This document shows positions 25,153 to 33,536 of a DNA stretch of 64,000 nt, in pieces. The notes beneath the pieces are model-generated. The model was not told the DNA's origin, did no database searches, and saw only the letters and a list, made by a program, of their open reading frames with translations. The DNA is from Sphingomonas sp. PsM26 (lineage in GTDB: Bacteria; Pseudomonadota; Alphaproteobacteria; Sphingomonadales; Sphingomonadaceae). The position numbers and the translations under genes are program-made. Each line of letters opens with the position of its first letter. Position 1 is the stretch's first letter. Where the stretch lies: assembly GCA_030433805.1 (NCBI GenBank), contig JARUXA010000020.1, positions 1 to 64,000 of the forward strand, given 5' to 3'.

Positions 25153-28100
25153 GCTTCGATACGGTTCTGATCGCCAACCGCGGCGCGATCGCCTGCCGCA
25201 TCATCCGGACGCTGCGGCAGATGGGGTTGCGCTCGGTCGCGGTCTATTCGGATGCGGATGCGGGGTCGCTCCACGTCGCCGAGGCGGATCTCGCGATCCG
25301 GATCGGCGCAGGACCGCCGGGCGAAAGCTATCTCGACGTGGCAAAGATCCTTGCAGCGGCGCGGGAAGCAGGCGCGGGGGCGATCCATCCAGGCTATGGT
25401 TTCCTGGCCGAGAATGCGGGATTTGCTGAAGCCTGCGCGGCGGCGGGGATCGTCTTCATCGGGCCGACGACCGACAATATCCGCGCGTTCGGCCTCAAGC
25501 ACAGCGCGCGTGCGCTGGCGGTGGCGCATGGCGTGCCGCTGGCGCCCGGGTCCGATTTGCTGGTCGATGTCGAGGCGGCCTCGGTCGCGGCGGCGGAGAT
25601 CGGCTTTCCCGTCATGCTCAAGGCGACCGCTGGCGGCGGCGGGATCGGAATGCGGATTTGCCGCGATGATGCCGAGATCCGCGACGGGTTCGCCGCGGTC
25701 GCACGGCTGGGGTCCGCCAATTTCGGCGATTCCGGTGTGTTTCTGGAACGCTATGTCGAGCGCGCGCGGCATATCGAGGTGCAGATCTTCGGTGACGGCA
25801 AGGGCAAGGTCGTGGCGCTCGGCGAGCGCGATTGCTCGCTGCAACGGCGCAACCAGAAGGTCGTCGAGGAAGCCCCCGCTCCCAACCTGCCCCCCGAGGT
25901 TCGCGCCGGGCTGATCGCGGCGGCGGTGCGCCTCGGCGAAGCCGCGGCCTATCGCTCCGCCGGGACGGTCGAGTTCCTGTACGACGCGGTGCGCGGCGAC
26001 TTCTTCTTTCTCGAGGTCAACACGCGACTCCAGGTCGAGCATGGCGTGACCGAGGAAGTGCTCGGGATCGATCTGGTCGAGTGGATGATCCGCGCGGCGG
26101 CCGGCGACACGGCGTTTCTCGACGCGCCGCTGCGCGCGCCCGAAGGGGCTTCGATCCAGGTCCGGCTGTACGCCGAGGACCCCGCGCTCGACTATCGCCC
26201 GACCTCGGGCAAGCTGACCGACGTGGCGTTCCCCGATGTGCGCGTCGAGACATGGGTCGCCAGCGGCACCGAGGTCAGCAGCTTCTACGACCCGATGCTC
26301 GCCAAGCTGATCGTGACCGCCCCCGACCGGGCGCAAGCGGTGCTGGCGATGCAGGCGGCGCTCGACGCAACGCGGATCGCGGGGATCGAGACCAATGTCC
26401 GCTGGCTGCGCGATGTCGTGCGGACCGCTGCGTTCGTTTCCGGCGACGTGTCGACCCGCGCGCTCGACACCGTGGTCTACCAGCCGCGCAGCCTGCGCGT
26501 GCTGTCGGGCGGGACCGCCACCAGCGTGCAGGATTATCCGGGACGCGAGGGCTATTGGGCGATCGGCGTGCCGCCGTCGGGACCGATGGACGCGCTGTCG
26601 TTCCGGCTCGGCAACCGGCTGCTCGGCAATGCCGAGGGGCTGGCGGGGTTGGAGATCACCGCAACCGGGCCGACGATCCTGTTCAATACCGCCGCGACGG
26701 TGTGCCTGACCGGCGCGGATTTCGGCGCGACGCTGGATGGCGTGGCGCTCGCGCGGAACGCGGCGGTCGAGATCGCCGCCGGGCAGACGCTTGCGCTGGG
26801 CCGAGTCCGGAGCGGCGGGGTGCGCGGGTATTTGCTGGTCGCAGGCGGGCTCGACATTCCGGCGTATCTTGGGAGCCGCAGTACCTTCGACCTGGGGGAA
26901 TTCGGCGGCAATGCCGCGCGGCGCGTGGTGGCAGGCGATACGCTGCACCTTGGCGATGCGCCCACGGACGTGGCACCGACGGTCGCGCAGGTTCCGGCAA
27001 TCGGCACCGACTGGACGATCCGTGTGCTGTATGGCCCGCACGGCGCGCCCGATTTCTTCACGCCCGACGACATCGCGACGTTCACCGCGTCGCTGTGGAA
27101 GGTCCATTACAATTCGAACCGCACCGGCGTCCGCCTGATCGGCCCCAAGCCGCATTGGGCGCGGCAGGATGGCGGCGAGGCGGGGCTGCATCCGTCGAAC
27201 ATCCACGACAACCCCTATGCGATCGGCGCGATCGATTTCACCGGGGACATGCCGATCATCCTCGGCCCCGACGGTCCGTCGCTCGGCGGGTTCGTCTGCC
27301 CGTTCGTCGTGGTCGCGGCGGACCTGTGGAAGATCGGGCAGCTTGCCGCGGGCGACAGCGTGCGCTTCGCGGTGGTGACGCCCGACGTCGCGGGCGCGGC
27401 GGCGGTGACGCAGACCGCATGGCTATCGGGTACGGCACCGCTAGCCGAGGAAACGACCGTCGTTACGGACGGAAACGTCGGCGACCTGTCGCCGATCCTC
27501 GCCGACCTGCCCGCGGCCAACGGGCGTCCGCGCGTGGTCTATCGCCAGCAGGGCGACCGCAACATCCTGGTCGAATATGGCCCGATCGTGCTCGACCTGG
27601 AGCTGCGGATCCGAATCCATGCGCTGATGATCGAACTCGAACGGATCGCGCTTCCGGGCGTGATCGACATCGTCCCCGGCATCCGCTCGCTCCAGCTCCA
27701 TTTCGACGGCGTCGCGCTCGACCAGACGGCGGCGCTCGCGGCGCTGGTGGCGGCGGAGGAGCGGCTCGGTGACCTCGATGATTTCACCATCCCGTCGCGG
27801 ATCATCCACCTTCCGCTGAGCTGGAAGGATCCGGCGATCTACGAGACGATCGCCAAATATGAGGAAGCGGTGCGCGACGATGCGCCGTGGTGCCCCGACA
27901 ATATCGAGTTCATCCGCCGCATCAACGGCCTCACCGACGTCGACGCGGTCGAGCGGATCGTGTTCGACGCGACCTATCTGGTGATGGGTCTGGGCGACGT
28001 CTATCTCGGCGCGCCGGTCGCCACGCCGATCGACCCGCGCCACCGGCTGGTGACGACCAAGTACAACCCCGCGCGCACCTGGACCCCGCCCAATGTCGTC

Positions 28101-28760
28101 GGCATCGGGGGCGCGTACATGTGCATCTACGGGATGGAGGGGCCGGGCGGCTATCAGCTGTTCGGGCGCACGATCCAGGTGTGGAACACGCACCGCCAGA
28201 CCGACGCGTTCATCGATGGCAAGCCGTGGCTGCTGCGCTTCTTCGACCAGATCCGCTTCTTCCCGGTCAGTCATGACGAGCTGGTCGACTGGCGGCGCGA
28301 CTTCCCGCTCGGGCGGCGTGCGATCGAGGTCGAGGAAACCGAATTCCGCCTAGCCGATTATCGCGCGTTCCTGGCCGACAATGCCGCGGAGATCGACAGC
28401 TTCCAGCAGCATCGTCAGGCGGCGTTCGACGAAGAGCGCGCCGATTGGGCGCGGCGCGGCGAGTTCGACCGGGTCGCTGCGCTCACCGACGGCGATGCGG
28501 ATCGCGGCGTAGATGCCGCCATCGCGCTGCCCGAAGGGACGGAGTGTATCGAGGCACCGTTCGGCGGCGTCGTCTGGAAAATGCTCGTCGCGCCGGGCGA
28601 CGTGGTCGGCCCGACGACGCAGCTTGCGGTGATGGAGGCGATGAAAATGGAGTTTCCGGTGGAAGCCCCGGGCGCGGGGACGATCGAGGCGGTGTACGTC
28701 ACCGAGCGGCAGGCGATCCAGCCCGGCGCACCGATGTTCGCCTTCCGGCCCGCCGCATGA
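25149..28760 (+). CDS. Biotin-dependent guanidine/urea carboxylase
   Basis: 1203 residues from the ATG in the ATGA overlap. Domains in order: biotin carboxylase/ATP-grasp at about 1-450 (LIANRGAIACRIIRTL, HPGYGFLAEN, VEEAPAPNL, EVNTRLQVEHGVTE); KipA-type AHS2 carboxyltransferase half at about 450-770 (SVQDYPGREGYWAIGVPPSG); KipI-type AHS1 half at about 790-1010; biotinyl domain with the biotin lysine K1166 in AVMEAMKMEFP. It uses ATP and bicarbonate to carboxylate urea or guanidine. Linkage with both DUF1989 proteins argues for guanidine; the specificity residue in the carboxyltransferase domain (Asn in urea, Asp in guanidine enzymes) would need an alignment. The length is normal for the bacterial enzyme. 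Confidence 0.93.
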   Translation: MSFDTVLIANRGAIACRIIRTLRQMGLRSVAVYSDADAGSLHVAEADLAIRIGAGPPGESYLDVAKILAAAREAGAGAIHPGYGFLAENAGFAEACAAAGIVFIGPTTDNIRAFGLKHSARALAVAHGVPLAPGSDLLVDVEAASVAAAEIGFPVMLKATAGGGGIGMRICRDDAEIRDGFAAVARLGSANFGDSGVFLERYVERARHIEVQIFGDGKGKVVALGERDCSLQRRNQKVVEEAPAPNLPPEVRAGLIAAAVRLGEAAAYRSAGTVEFLYDAVRGDFFFLEVNTRLQVEHGVTEEVLGIDLVEWMIRAAAGDTAFLDAPLRAPEGASIQVRLYAEDPALDYRPTSGKLTDVAFPDVRVETWVASGTEVSSFYDPMLAKLIVTAPDRAQAVLAMQAALDATRIAGIETNVRWLRDVVRTAAFVSGDVSTRALDTVVYQPRSLRVLSGGTATSVQDYPGREGYWAIGVPPSGPMDALSFRLGNRLLGNAEGLAGLEITATGPTILFNTAATVCLTGADFGATLDGVALARNAAVEIAAGQTLALGRVRSGGVRGYLLVAGGLDIPAYLGSRSTFDLGEFGGNAARRVVAGDTLHLGDAPTDVAPTVAQVPAIGTDWTIRVLYGPHGAPDFFTPDDIATFTASLWKVHYNSNRTGVRLIGPKPHWARQDGGEAGLHPSNIHDNPYAIGAIDFTGDMPIILGPDGPSLGGFVCPFVVVAADLWKIGQLAAGDSVRFAVVTPDVAGAAAVTQTAWLSGTAPLAEETTVVTDGNVGDLSPILADLPAANGRPRVVYRQQGDRNILVEYGPIVLDLELRIRIHALMIELERIALPGVIDIVPGIRSLQLHFDGVALDQTAALAALVAAEERLGDLDDFTIPSRIIHLPLSWKDPAIYETIAKYEEAVRDDAPWCPDNIEFIRRINGLTDVDAVERIVFDATYLVMGLGDVYLGAPVATPIDPRHRLVTTKYNPARTWTPPNVVGIGGAYMCIYGMEGPGGYQLFGRTIQVWNTHRQTDAFIDGKPWLLRFFDQIRFFPVSHDELVDWRRDFPLGRRAIEVEETEFRLADYRAFLADNAAEIDSFQQHRQAAFDEERADWARRGEFDRVAALTDGDADRGVDAAIALPEGTECIEAPFGGVVWKMLVAPGDVVGPTTQLAVMEAMKMEFPVEAPGAGTIEAVYVTERQAIQPGAPMFAFRPAA

Positions 28761-30526
28761 GCTTGTCGCGGCTCGACGCCTGCGGAATCGCGGCGGATGT
28801 TTCGGCGGGCCGCGTCTCGGCGGTTGCGGTCCTGCAGGACGTGATCGCGCGGATCGCGGTCTATGATCTGGTCCAGCCGCAGGCGTGGATCGCGCGGTTT
28901 GATGCATCGGCGTTGCTCGCGCAGGCGGAGGCGATCGACGCGCGGGTCGCAGCGGGGGAGGAGCTCCCGCTCGCCGGAGTGCCGTTCGCGGTCAAGGACA
29001 ACATCGATGTCGCGGGGATCGACACCACCGCGGGCTGCCCGAGCTACGGCTATCGCCCGAAGCGGTCGGCAACCGTGGTGGAACGCCTCGTTGCGGCGGG
29101 GGCGATCTGCATCGGCAAGACCAATCTCGACCAGTTCGCCACCGGATTGAACGGCACGCGCAGCCCGTATGGCGCGCCGGTCAACGTCTATAACCGCGCC
29201 TATGTCAGCGGCGGGTCGAGTTCGGGGTCGGCGGTCGTCGTCGCGGCGGGGCTGGTCGCTTTCGCGCTCGGGACGGATACCGCGGGATCGGGCCGCGTGC
29301 CTGCCGCTTTCCAGCATCTGATCGGATTGAAGCCGTCGCGTGGGCGCTGGAGCTCGACCGGTTTGGTTCCGGCGTGCCGTACGCTCGACTGCATCACCGT
29401 GCTGGCGTCGACGATCGCGGATACGCGTCTGGTCGATACCGTGGTCGCCGGGTTCGATGCGACCGACCCGTTCTCGGTCCGCGTGCCTGAGCGGGATCGC
29501 GCAGCGCGACGGATCGGCGTGCCCCGCCCCGATCAGCGCAAATGGTTCGGCGATCTCGAGTCCGAACGCCTGTACGATAAAGCGATCGCGTGCCTCGCCG
29601 CGAATGGCGCGGAACTGGTCGAGATCGACATGACCCCGCTCAACGAGGCGGCGCAACTGCTCTACGGCGGTCCGTGGGTCGCCGAACGCACCGCCGCGCT
29701 CGAAACGGTACTGGCGGCTGACCCTGACGACTTCGATCCCGTGGTGAGGGAAGTGGTCGCCGGCGGGCTCGATCTGCGCGCGGTGGATCTGTTCAACGGC
29801 ATCTATCGACTGGCGGAGCTCCGTCGCGCCGCCGATCTGCTGTGGGACACGATCGACGTGCTCGTCCTCCCGACAACGGGGACGACCTACCGCGTCGCCG
29901 AGATGCGCGCTGCACCGATCGCGCTCAACAGCAACCTCGGGGCCTATACCAATTTCGTCAATCTACTCGACATGGCGGCGATCGCGGTGCCCGCCGGCGC
30001 GCGCGACAATGGCACCGGGTTCGGGATCACGCTGATTGGCCCCGCCGGAACCGACCGCGCGCTGCTCGCCGCAAGCGAAGCCTATCTCGACGCGGCGAAG
30101 CTCGCCGCACCACCACCCCTGGACCTGGAGGGTCGCATGCAGACCGTGAAACTCGCCGTCGTCGGCGCGCATCTGAAGGACATGCCGCTGCACTGGCAGC
30201 TCACCTCGCGCGATGCGGTGTTCGTCGAGGCGACCCACACCGCGCCGACCTATACCCTGTACGCGATGGCGGACAGCGTGCCGCCCAAGCCTGCGCTGGT
30301 GCATGTCGGGGCTGAGGACGGGGCAGCGATTGCGGTCGAAGTCTATGAACTGGACGTCGCCGCCTTCGGCAGCTTCGTCGTCGACGTGCCGCCGCCGCTC
30401 GCGATCGGATCGGTCACGCTGGCGGACGGCAGCACGGTCAAGGGGTTCGTCGCCGAACCGCGCGCGACGGTGGGAGCGGAGGACATTACCGCGCTCGGCG
30501 GCTGGCGCGCTTATGTAGCGCGCTGA
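28757..30526 (+). CDS. atzF: Allophanate hydrolase
   Basis: 589 residues starting in the ATGA overlap. The N-terminal amidase-signature domain has the Ser-cisSer-Lys triad: Lys in VPFAVKDNIDVAG, cis-Ser and nucleophile Ser in YVSGGSSSGSAVVVA and GTDTAGSGRVPAAF. After about residue 455 comes the small C-terminal allophanate hydrolase domain (QTVKLAVVGAHLKDMPLHWQL, ATHTAPTYTLYA), which finishes decarboxylation of the intermediate. It converts allophanate to two ammonia and two CO2. Last gene of the operon; a weak terminator follows at 30613. The gene symbol is used in the general family sense. Confidence 0.93.
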   Translation: MSLSRLDACGIAADVSAGRVSAVAVLQDVIARIAVYDLVQPQAWIARFDASALLAQAEAIDARVAAGEELPLAGVPFAVKDNIDVAGIDTTAGCPSYGYRPKRSATVVERLVAAGAICIGKTNLDQFATGLNGTRSPYGAPVNVYNRAYVSGGSSSGSAVVVAAGLVAFALGTDTAGSGRVPAAFQHLIGLKPSRGRWSSTGLVPACRTLDCITVLASTIADTRLVDTVVAGFDATDPFSVRVPERDRAARRIGVPRPDQRKWFGDLESERLYDKAIACLAANGAELVEIDMTPLNEAAQLLYGGPWVAERTAALETVLAADPDDFDPVVREVVAGGLDLRAVDLFNGIYRLAELRRAADLLWDTIDVLVLPTTGTTYRVAEMRAAPIALNSNLGAYTNFVNLLDMAAIAVPAGARDNGTGFGITLIGPAGTDRALLAASEAYLDAAKLAAPPPLDLEGRMQTVKLAVVGAHLKDMPLHWQLTSRDAVFVEATHTAPTYTLYAMADSVPPKPALVHVGAEDGAAIAVEVYELDVAAFGSFVVDVPPPLAIGSVTLADGSTVKGFVAEPRATVGAEDITALGGWRAYVAR

Positions 30527-30612
30527 CGTCGTCTCGATACGTCATTTGCCCACCTGACCCGCGGGTAGCCAGCGCTTAGGATGAACGTGCTTCTCGACGA
30601 CGCATCCCGCGG

Positions 30613-30629
30613 AGCGGGGGGCCGCTTTT
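30613..30629 (+). terminator. Possible short terminator after the guanidine/urea operon
   Basis: AGCGG-GGGG-CCGCT followed by TTT, 86 nt past the allophanate hydrolase stop and 26 nt before the next gene. The 5-bp stem is short, so termination would be weak. Confidence 0.4.
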
Positions 30630-30654
30630 CGGCATAGGACGGGGCTCGATTGTG

Positions 30655-31539
30655 ATGAGGCAAACCGTGTTCAACCTGCTTCCGCCCGCGACGGTCGCCG
30701 CTGTGGTGCTGTTCTGGGCGTATGGACCGACGGACTTCATCAGTCGCCCCTGGTCGATCGTCGCTGCGGTCGCCGTGACGACCGCGTTCGTCCTCCTGCT
30801 CGAACAGGTACACGAACGGCATAAAGCGTGGCGCATGGACCTGCGCGAATTCTGCACCGATCTGTTCTACATGGTGCTTGGCTCGACCGCGATCGCCTGG
30901 GCGACCAACACGTTCGCTGAGGCCCCGCTAAAAGCCGCCAAACAGGCGCTGGGAATCCAGACTGACTGGGCGATGCACCTGCCGTTCGTGGTGCAGGTCG
31001 CACTGGTGGTGGTGCTGGTCGAGATCGGCCAATATTGGATGCATCGGCTGATGCACAACAATGCGTTCCTCTGGTCGACCCATGCACCGCATCACCACAT
31101 CACGCAGTTGAACGCGATGAAGGGCGCGGTCGGCAATCCGATCGAGTTGTTCCTGATCAGCCTCAGCGTGGTGGCGATCTTCGACTTGCCGCAGGCCGCC
31201 GTGTTCTGCGGGTTCAACGTGCTGACCGCGGTATCGACCTTCGCGCATGCCAACGTCCGCGCCGATCCGCCGCGCTGGTACGCCTTCTTCTTCACGACGA
31301 TCCGCAACCACAGCCTGCATCACACCGCGCTCAGCTACGAGGACACGCGCTGCAACTACGGCAATTCGCTGATTCTGCTCGACCGGCTGTTCGGGACGTA
31401 CCGTGACGGGGAATCCGCTGTGGTGGGGCAGGATGACCGCAAGCGGCTGACGATCTGGGAGCAGTGGATGTTTCCTGCGCGCCCCGTGATCGCGAAGCTC
31501 ACTGCCAAACGGCCTGAGTCGACGACCGTCGTGAACTGA
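30655..31539 (+). CDS. Sterol desaturase/fatty acid hydroxylase family membrane protein
   Basis: 294 residues from the ATG at 30655 (a GTG one codon earlier is possible). There are two or three N-terminal membrane segments (VAAVVLFWAYG, VAAVAVTTAFVLLLEQV) and another around LPFVVQVALVVVLVEIGQ. The eight-histidine di-iron motifs are present: HRLMH, HAPHHH, and later NHSLHHTALSYEDTRCNYG. These integral membrane di-iron oxygenases hydroxylate or desaturate lipids, carotenoids or sterol-like substrates. The particular substrate is not evident; sphingomonads use such enzymes on carotenoids and lipids. The neighbours give no clear pathway. Confidence 0.88.
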   Translation: MRQTVFNLLPPATVAAVVLFWAYGPTDFISRPWSIVAAVAVTTAFVLLLEQVHERHKAWRMDLREFCTDLFYMVLGSTAIAWATNTFAEAPLKAAKQALGIQTDWAMHLPFVVQVALVVVLVEIGQYWMHRLMHNNAFLWSTHAPHHHITQLNAMKGAVGNPIELFLISLSVVAIFDLPQAAVFCGFNVLTAVSTFAHANVRADPPRWYAFFFTTIRNHSLHHTALSYEDTRCNYGNSLILLDRLFGTYRDGESAVVGQDDRKRLTIWEQWMFPARPVIAKLTAKRPESTTVVN

Positions 31540-31598
31540 TCCAGCCCGGCGGTGCAGCACCGGGCGACCCAGTAGTTCCGTATCTCCAGGAGGCGTAT

Positions 31599-32528
31599 CT
31601 GAAAAATTGTTGGGCAGTCGTTGCGTTGCTGGGGGGCTGCATCGCGTCCACGCAGACTTTGGCGAAGGCGCCGCAGGAGCAGGTCGTGCCCGTTCCGGGA
31701 TTTGCCGATTTCATCGCGATCGACGGCAAGACGATCTGGGTCACCAACGCCGGGCGGGTCGAACGCTGGTCCAGCCGCAAGAAGCTGGCGACGGTCGCGC
31801 TGGCGCATCCGTGCGGCGCGATGACGATCCTCGACGGATCGTTGTGGGTCGCGGACTGCAAGGACAAGACGCTCAACCGGATCGATATCCGAACCGCGAA
31901 GATCACCGCGACGATCGCAACCGGGATCGGCAACCCCGAAGGGGAATTGAACGTCGTCGCGGGGGCCGGATCGATCTGGGTCAGCAGCGACGCCAAGGGC
32001 ATAATCACGCGGGTCGACCCCGCCAGCAACCGCATGATCGCGACGGTCCAGGTCGATCGGGACAGCCATTATCTGTCGTTCGGCATGGGGGCGTTATGGG
32101 CGGCAAGCGGAACCAGCCAGACGCTTCAGAAGATCGACCCGACGACCAATGCGGTCGTCAAACGCACGGCACTCGGGCGCACGCCCGGCTTCCTCGTCGC
32201 GGGCGAAGGGGCGGTGTGGGTGCAGGAGCAAGGCGATGGGACCGTCGCCAAGGTCGGTCCGACGACCGGCGACGTCGTGGGGCGCGTCAAGGTGGATGAA
32301 ACGCTCAAATACGGCGATATCGACGCGGGTGGGGGGAAGATCTGGCTGCGCACCACGGCGGGGCAGACGTTCGTCGTGATCGACCCGGCGACGCTTGCGA
32401 TCCGCGCGCGGGTCGGCGCAGCATCGGGCAGCGGTGCCTTGCGCTACACCCCGACGGGGGTGTGGACGACCGCGCATGACCGACACACTCTGTCGTGGTG
32501 GAAGGACCCGGCAGCCATCGGTAAGTAA
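31599..32528 (+). CDS. Secreted beta-propeller protein (YncE/Vgb-like), probable CTG start
   Basis: The conserved part is a beta-propeller with repeated W-V-T/S blades (IWVTNAGRVERW, LWVADCKDKTLNRID, IWVSSDAKGIITRVDP, LWAASGTSQTLQKID). The first standard start codon (TTG 31626) would cut into the signal peptide. Five nt after a perfect AGGAGG (31588-31593) lies CTG at 31599, giving MKNCWAVVALLGGCIASTQTLAKA: a basic N-terminus, hydrophobic core, and either an LGGC lipobox or a TLAKA cleavage site. I therefore place the start there, 309 residues. Function is unknown; such propellers bind ligands or proteins in the periplasm. It precedes the glycerol genes on the same strand. Confidence 0.72.
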   Translation: MKNCWAVVALLGGCIASTQTLAKAPQEQVVPVPGFADFIAIDGKTIWVTNAGRVERWSSRKKLATVALAHPCGAMTILDGSLWVADCKDKTLNRIDIRTAKITATIATGIGNPEGELNVVAGAGSIWVSSDAKGIITRVDPASNRMIATVQVDRDSHYLSFGMGALWAASGTSQTLQKIDPTTNAVVKRTALGRTPGFLVAGEGAVWVQEQGDGTVAKVGPTTGDVVGRVKVDETLKYGDIDAGGGKIWLRTTAGQTFVVIDPATLAIRARVGAASGSGALRYTPTGVWTTAHDRHTLSWWKDPAAIGK

Positions 32529-32666
32529 CGCCGCGTTACCCGGCGCACCCTCGCACCGCGCGTTTCCGGCATGCGGCGAAAAGCGTCCCGGGGTGCCCGC
32601 TCGATCGATCGGATGCGATTGACGGCGCGGAATTATACGCCGAAACAGCAGGTCCTGGAGGGGACA

Positions 32667-33509
32667 ATGGCTGCTAATAAGGCCTTCATCGGCGAACTCA
32701 TATCCGAATGCATCGCGGTTGCGATCATCATCACGATCGGCAATTCGGCCGCCGCGATGTACACGTTGTACGACCCCAGTCCCTACAAGACCGCCTATTG
32801 GGGCGTGTGCATTACCTGGGGTCTCGCGGTTACGATCGCGATCTATGTGACCGGCGCGGTGTCCGGCACCCATGCCAACCCAGCCGTCACGCTGGCGCTC
32901 GCCATCTACCGCGATTTTCCCAAGCGCAAGATCGTGCCGTATTGGGCGGCGCAAGTGATCGGCGCGATGATCGGCGCGGCACTGGTGTACATGATGTACG
33001 GGCCGGTGATCGACAGCTTCAACCAGAGCCATGCCCTGACGCGCGAAGCGGGCGGAGCCGCGGGGGTGTTCTTCACGCATCCCGGCGACGGCATCACCCC
33101 GGTCCGTGCTTTCTTCAACGAGATCGTGCTGACCGGGATCCTCGTGCTCGGCATCTTCGCGGTGACCGACGAATATAACACCCAGGCTCCCCGCGCGGAT
33201 TCGAGCGCGCTCATCATCGGGTTGCTCGTCGCGATGATCGGTGGGGCGGGAGGGTATCTCGAAGCGTGGCCGATCAACCCCGCGCGCGACTTCGGCCCGC
33301 GCTTGTTCTGCTATTTTGCAGGGTGGGGGTCGGCGGCCTTTCCCGCACCCCTCGATTACTGGTGGGTGCCGATCGCCGGGCCGTTCTGCGGCGGCGTGGC
33401 AGGGGCCACCGTCTATCAGGCGCTGATCCGCCCGTTCCTCCCGTCGCGCCAGATCGCCGCTACCCCGCTGCCCGACCCGGGCTGGGATACGGCGGACCGC
33501 TCGCGCTAA
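32667..33509 (+). CDS. glpF: Glycerol uptake facilitator / aquaporin (MIP family)
   Basis: 280 residues from the ATG at 32667, preceded by CTGGAGGGGA; an upstream in-frame extension is not family-like. Six membrane helices with the two pore loops: first NPA in GTHANPAVTLALAIY, second NPARDFGPRLF. The Asp after the second NPA (N-P-A-R-D) is characteristic of glycerol-conducting members rather than strict water channels. It lies 27 nt upstream of glycerol kinase, the usual glpFK pair: passive glycerol entry, then trapping by phosphorylation. Confidence 0.92.
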   Translation: MAANKAFIGELISECIAVAIIITIGNSAAAMYTLYDPSPYKTAYWGVCITWGLAVTIAIYVTGAVSGTHANPAVTLALAIYRDFPKRKIVPYWAAQVIGAMIGAALVYMMYGPVIDSFNQSHALTREAGGAAGVFFTHPGDGITPVRAFFNEIVLTGILVLGIFAVTDEYNTQAPRADSSALIIGLLVAMIGGAGGYLEAWPINPARDFGPRLFCYFAGWGSAAFPAPLDYWWVPIAGPFCGGVAGATVYQALIRPFLPSRQIAATPLPDPGWDTADRSR

Positions 33510-33536
33510 ACCGACTGCGTCCCAGGAGAGCATCGC

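Noticed and set aside
24870..27206. Long antisense ORF opposite the biotin carboxylase
   Set aside because: Low-complexity Arg/His/Asp/Pro-rich product; the opposite strand encodes an intact, motif-complete carboxylase.
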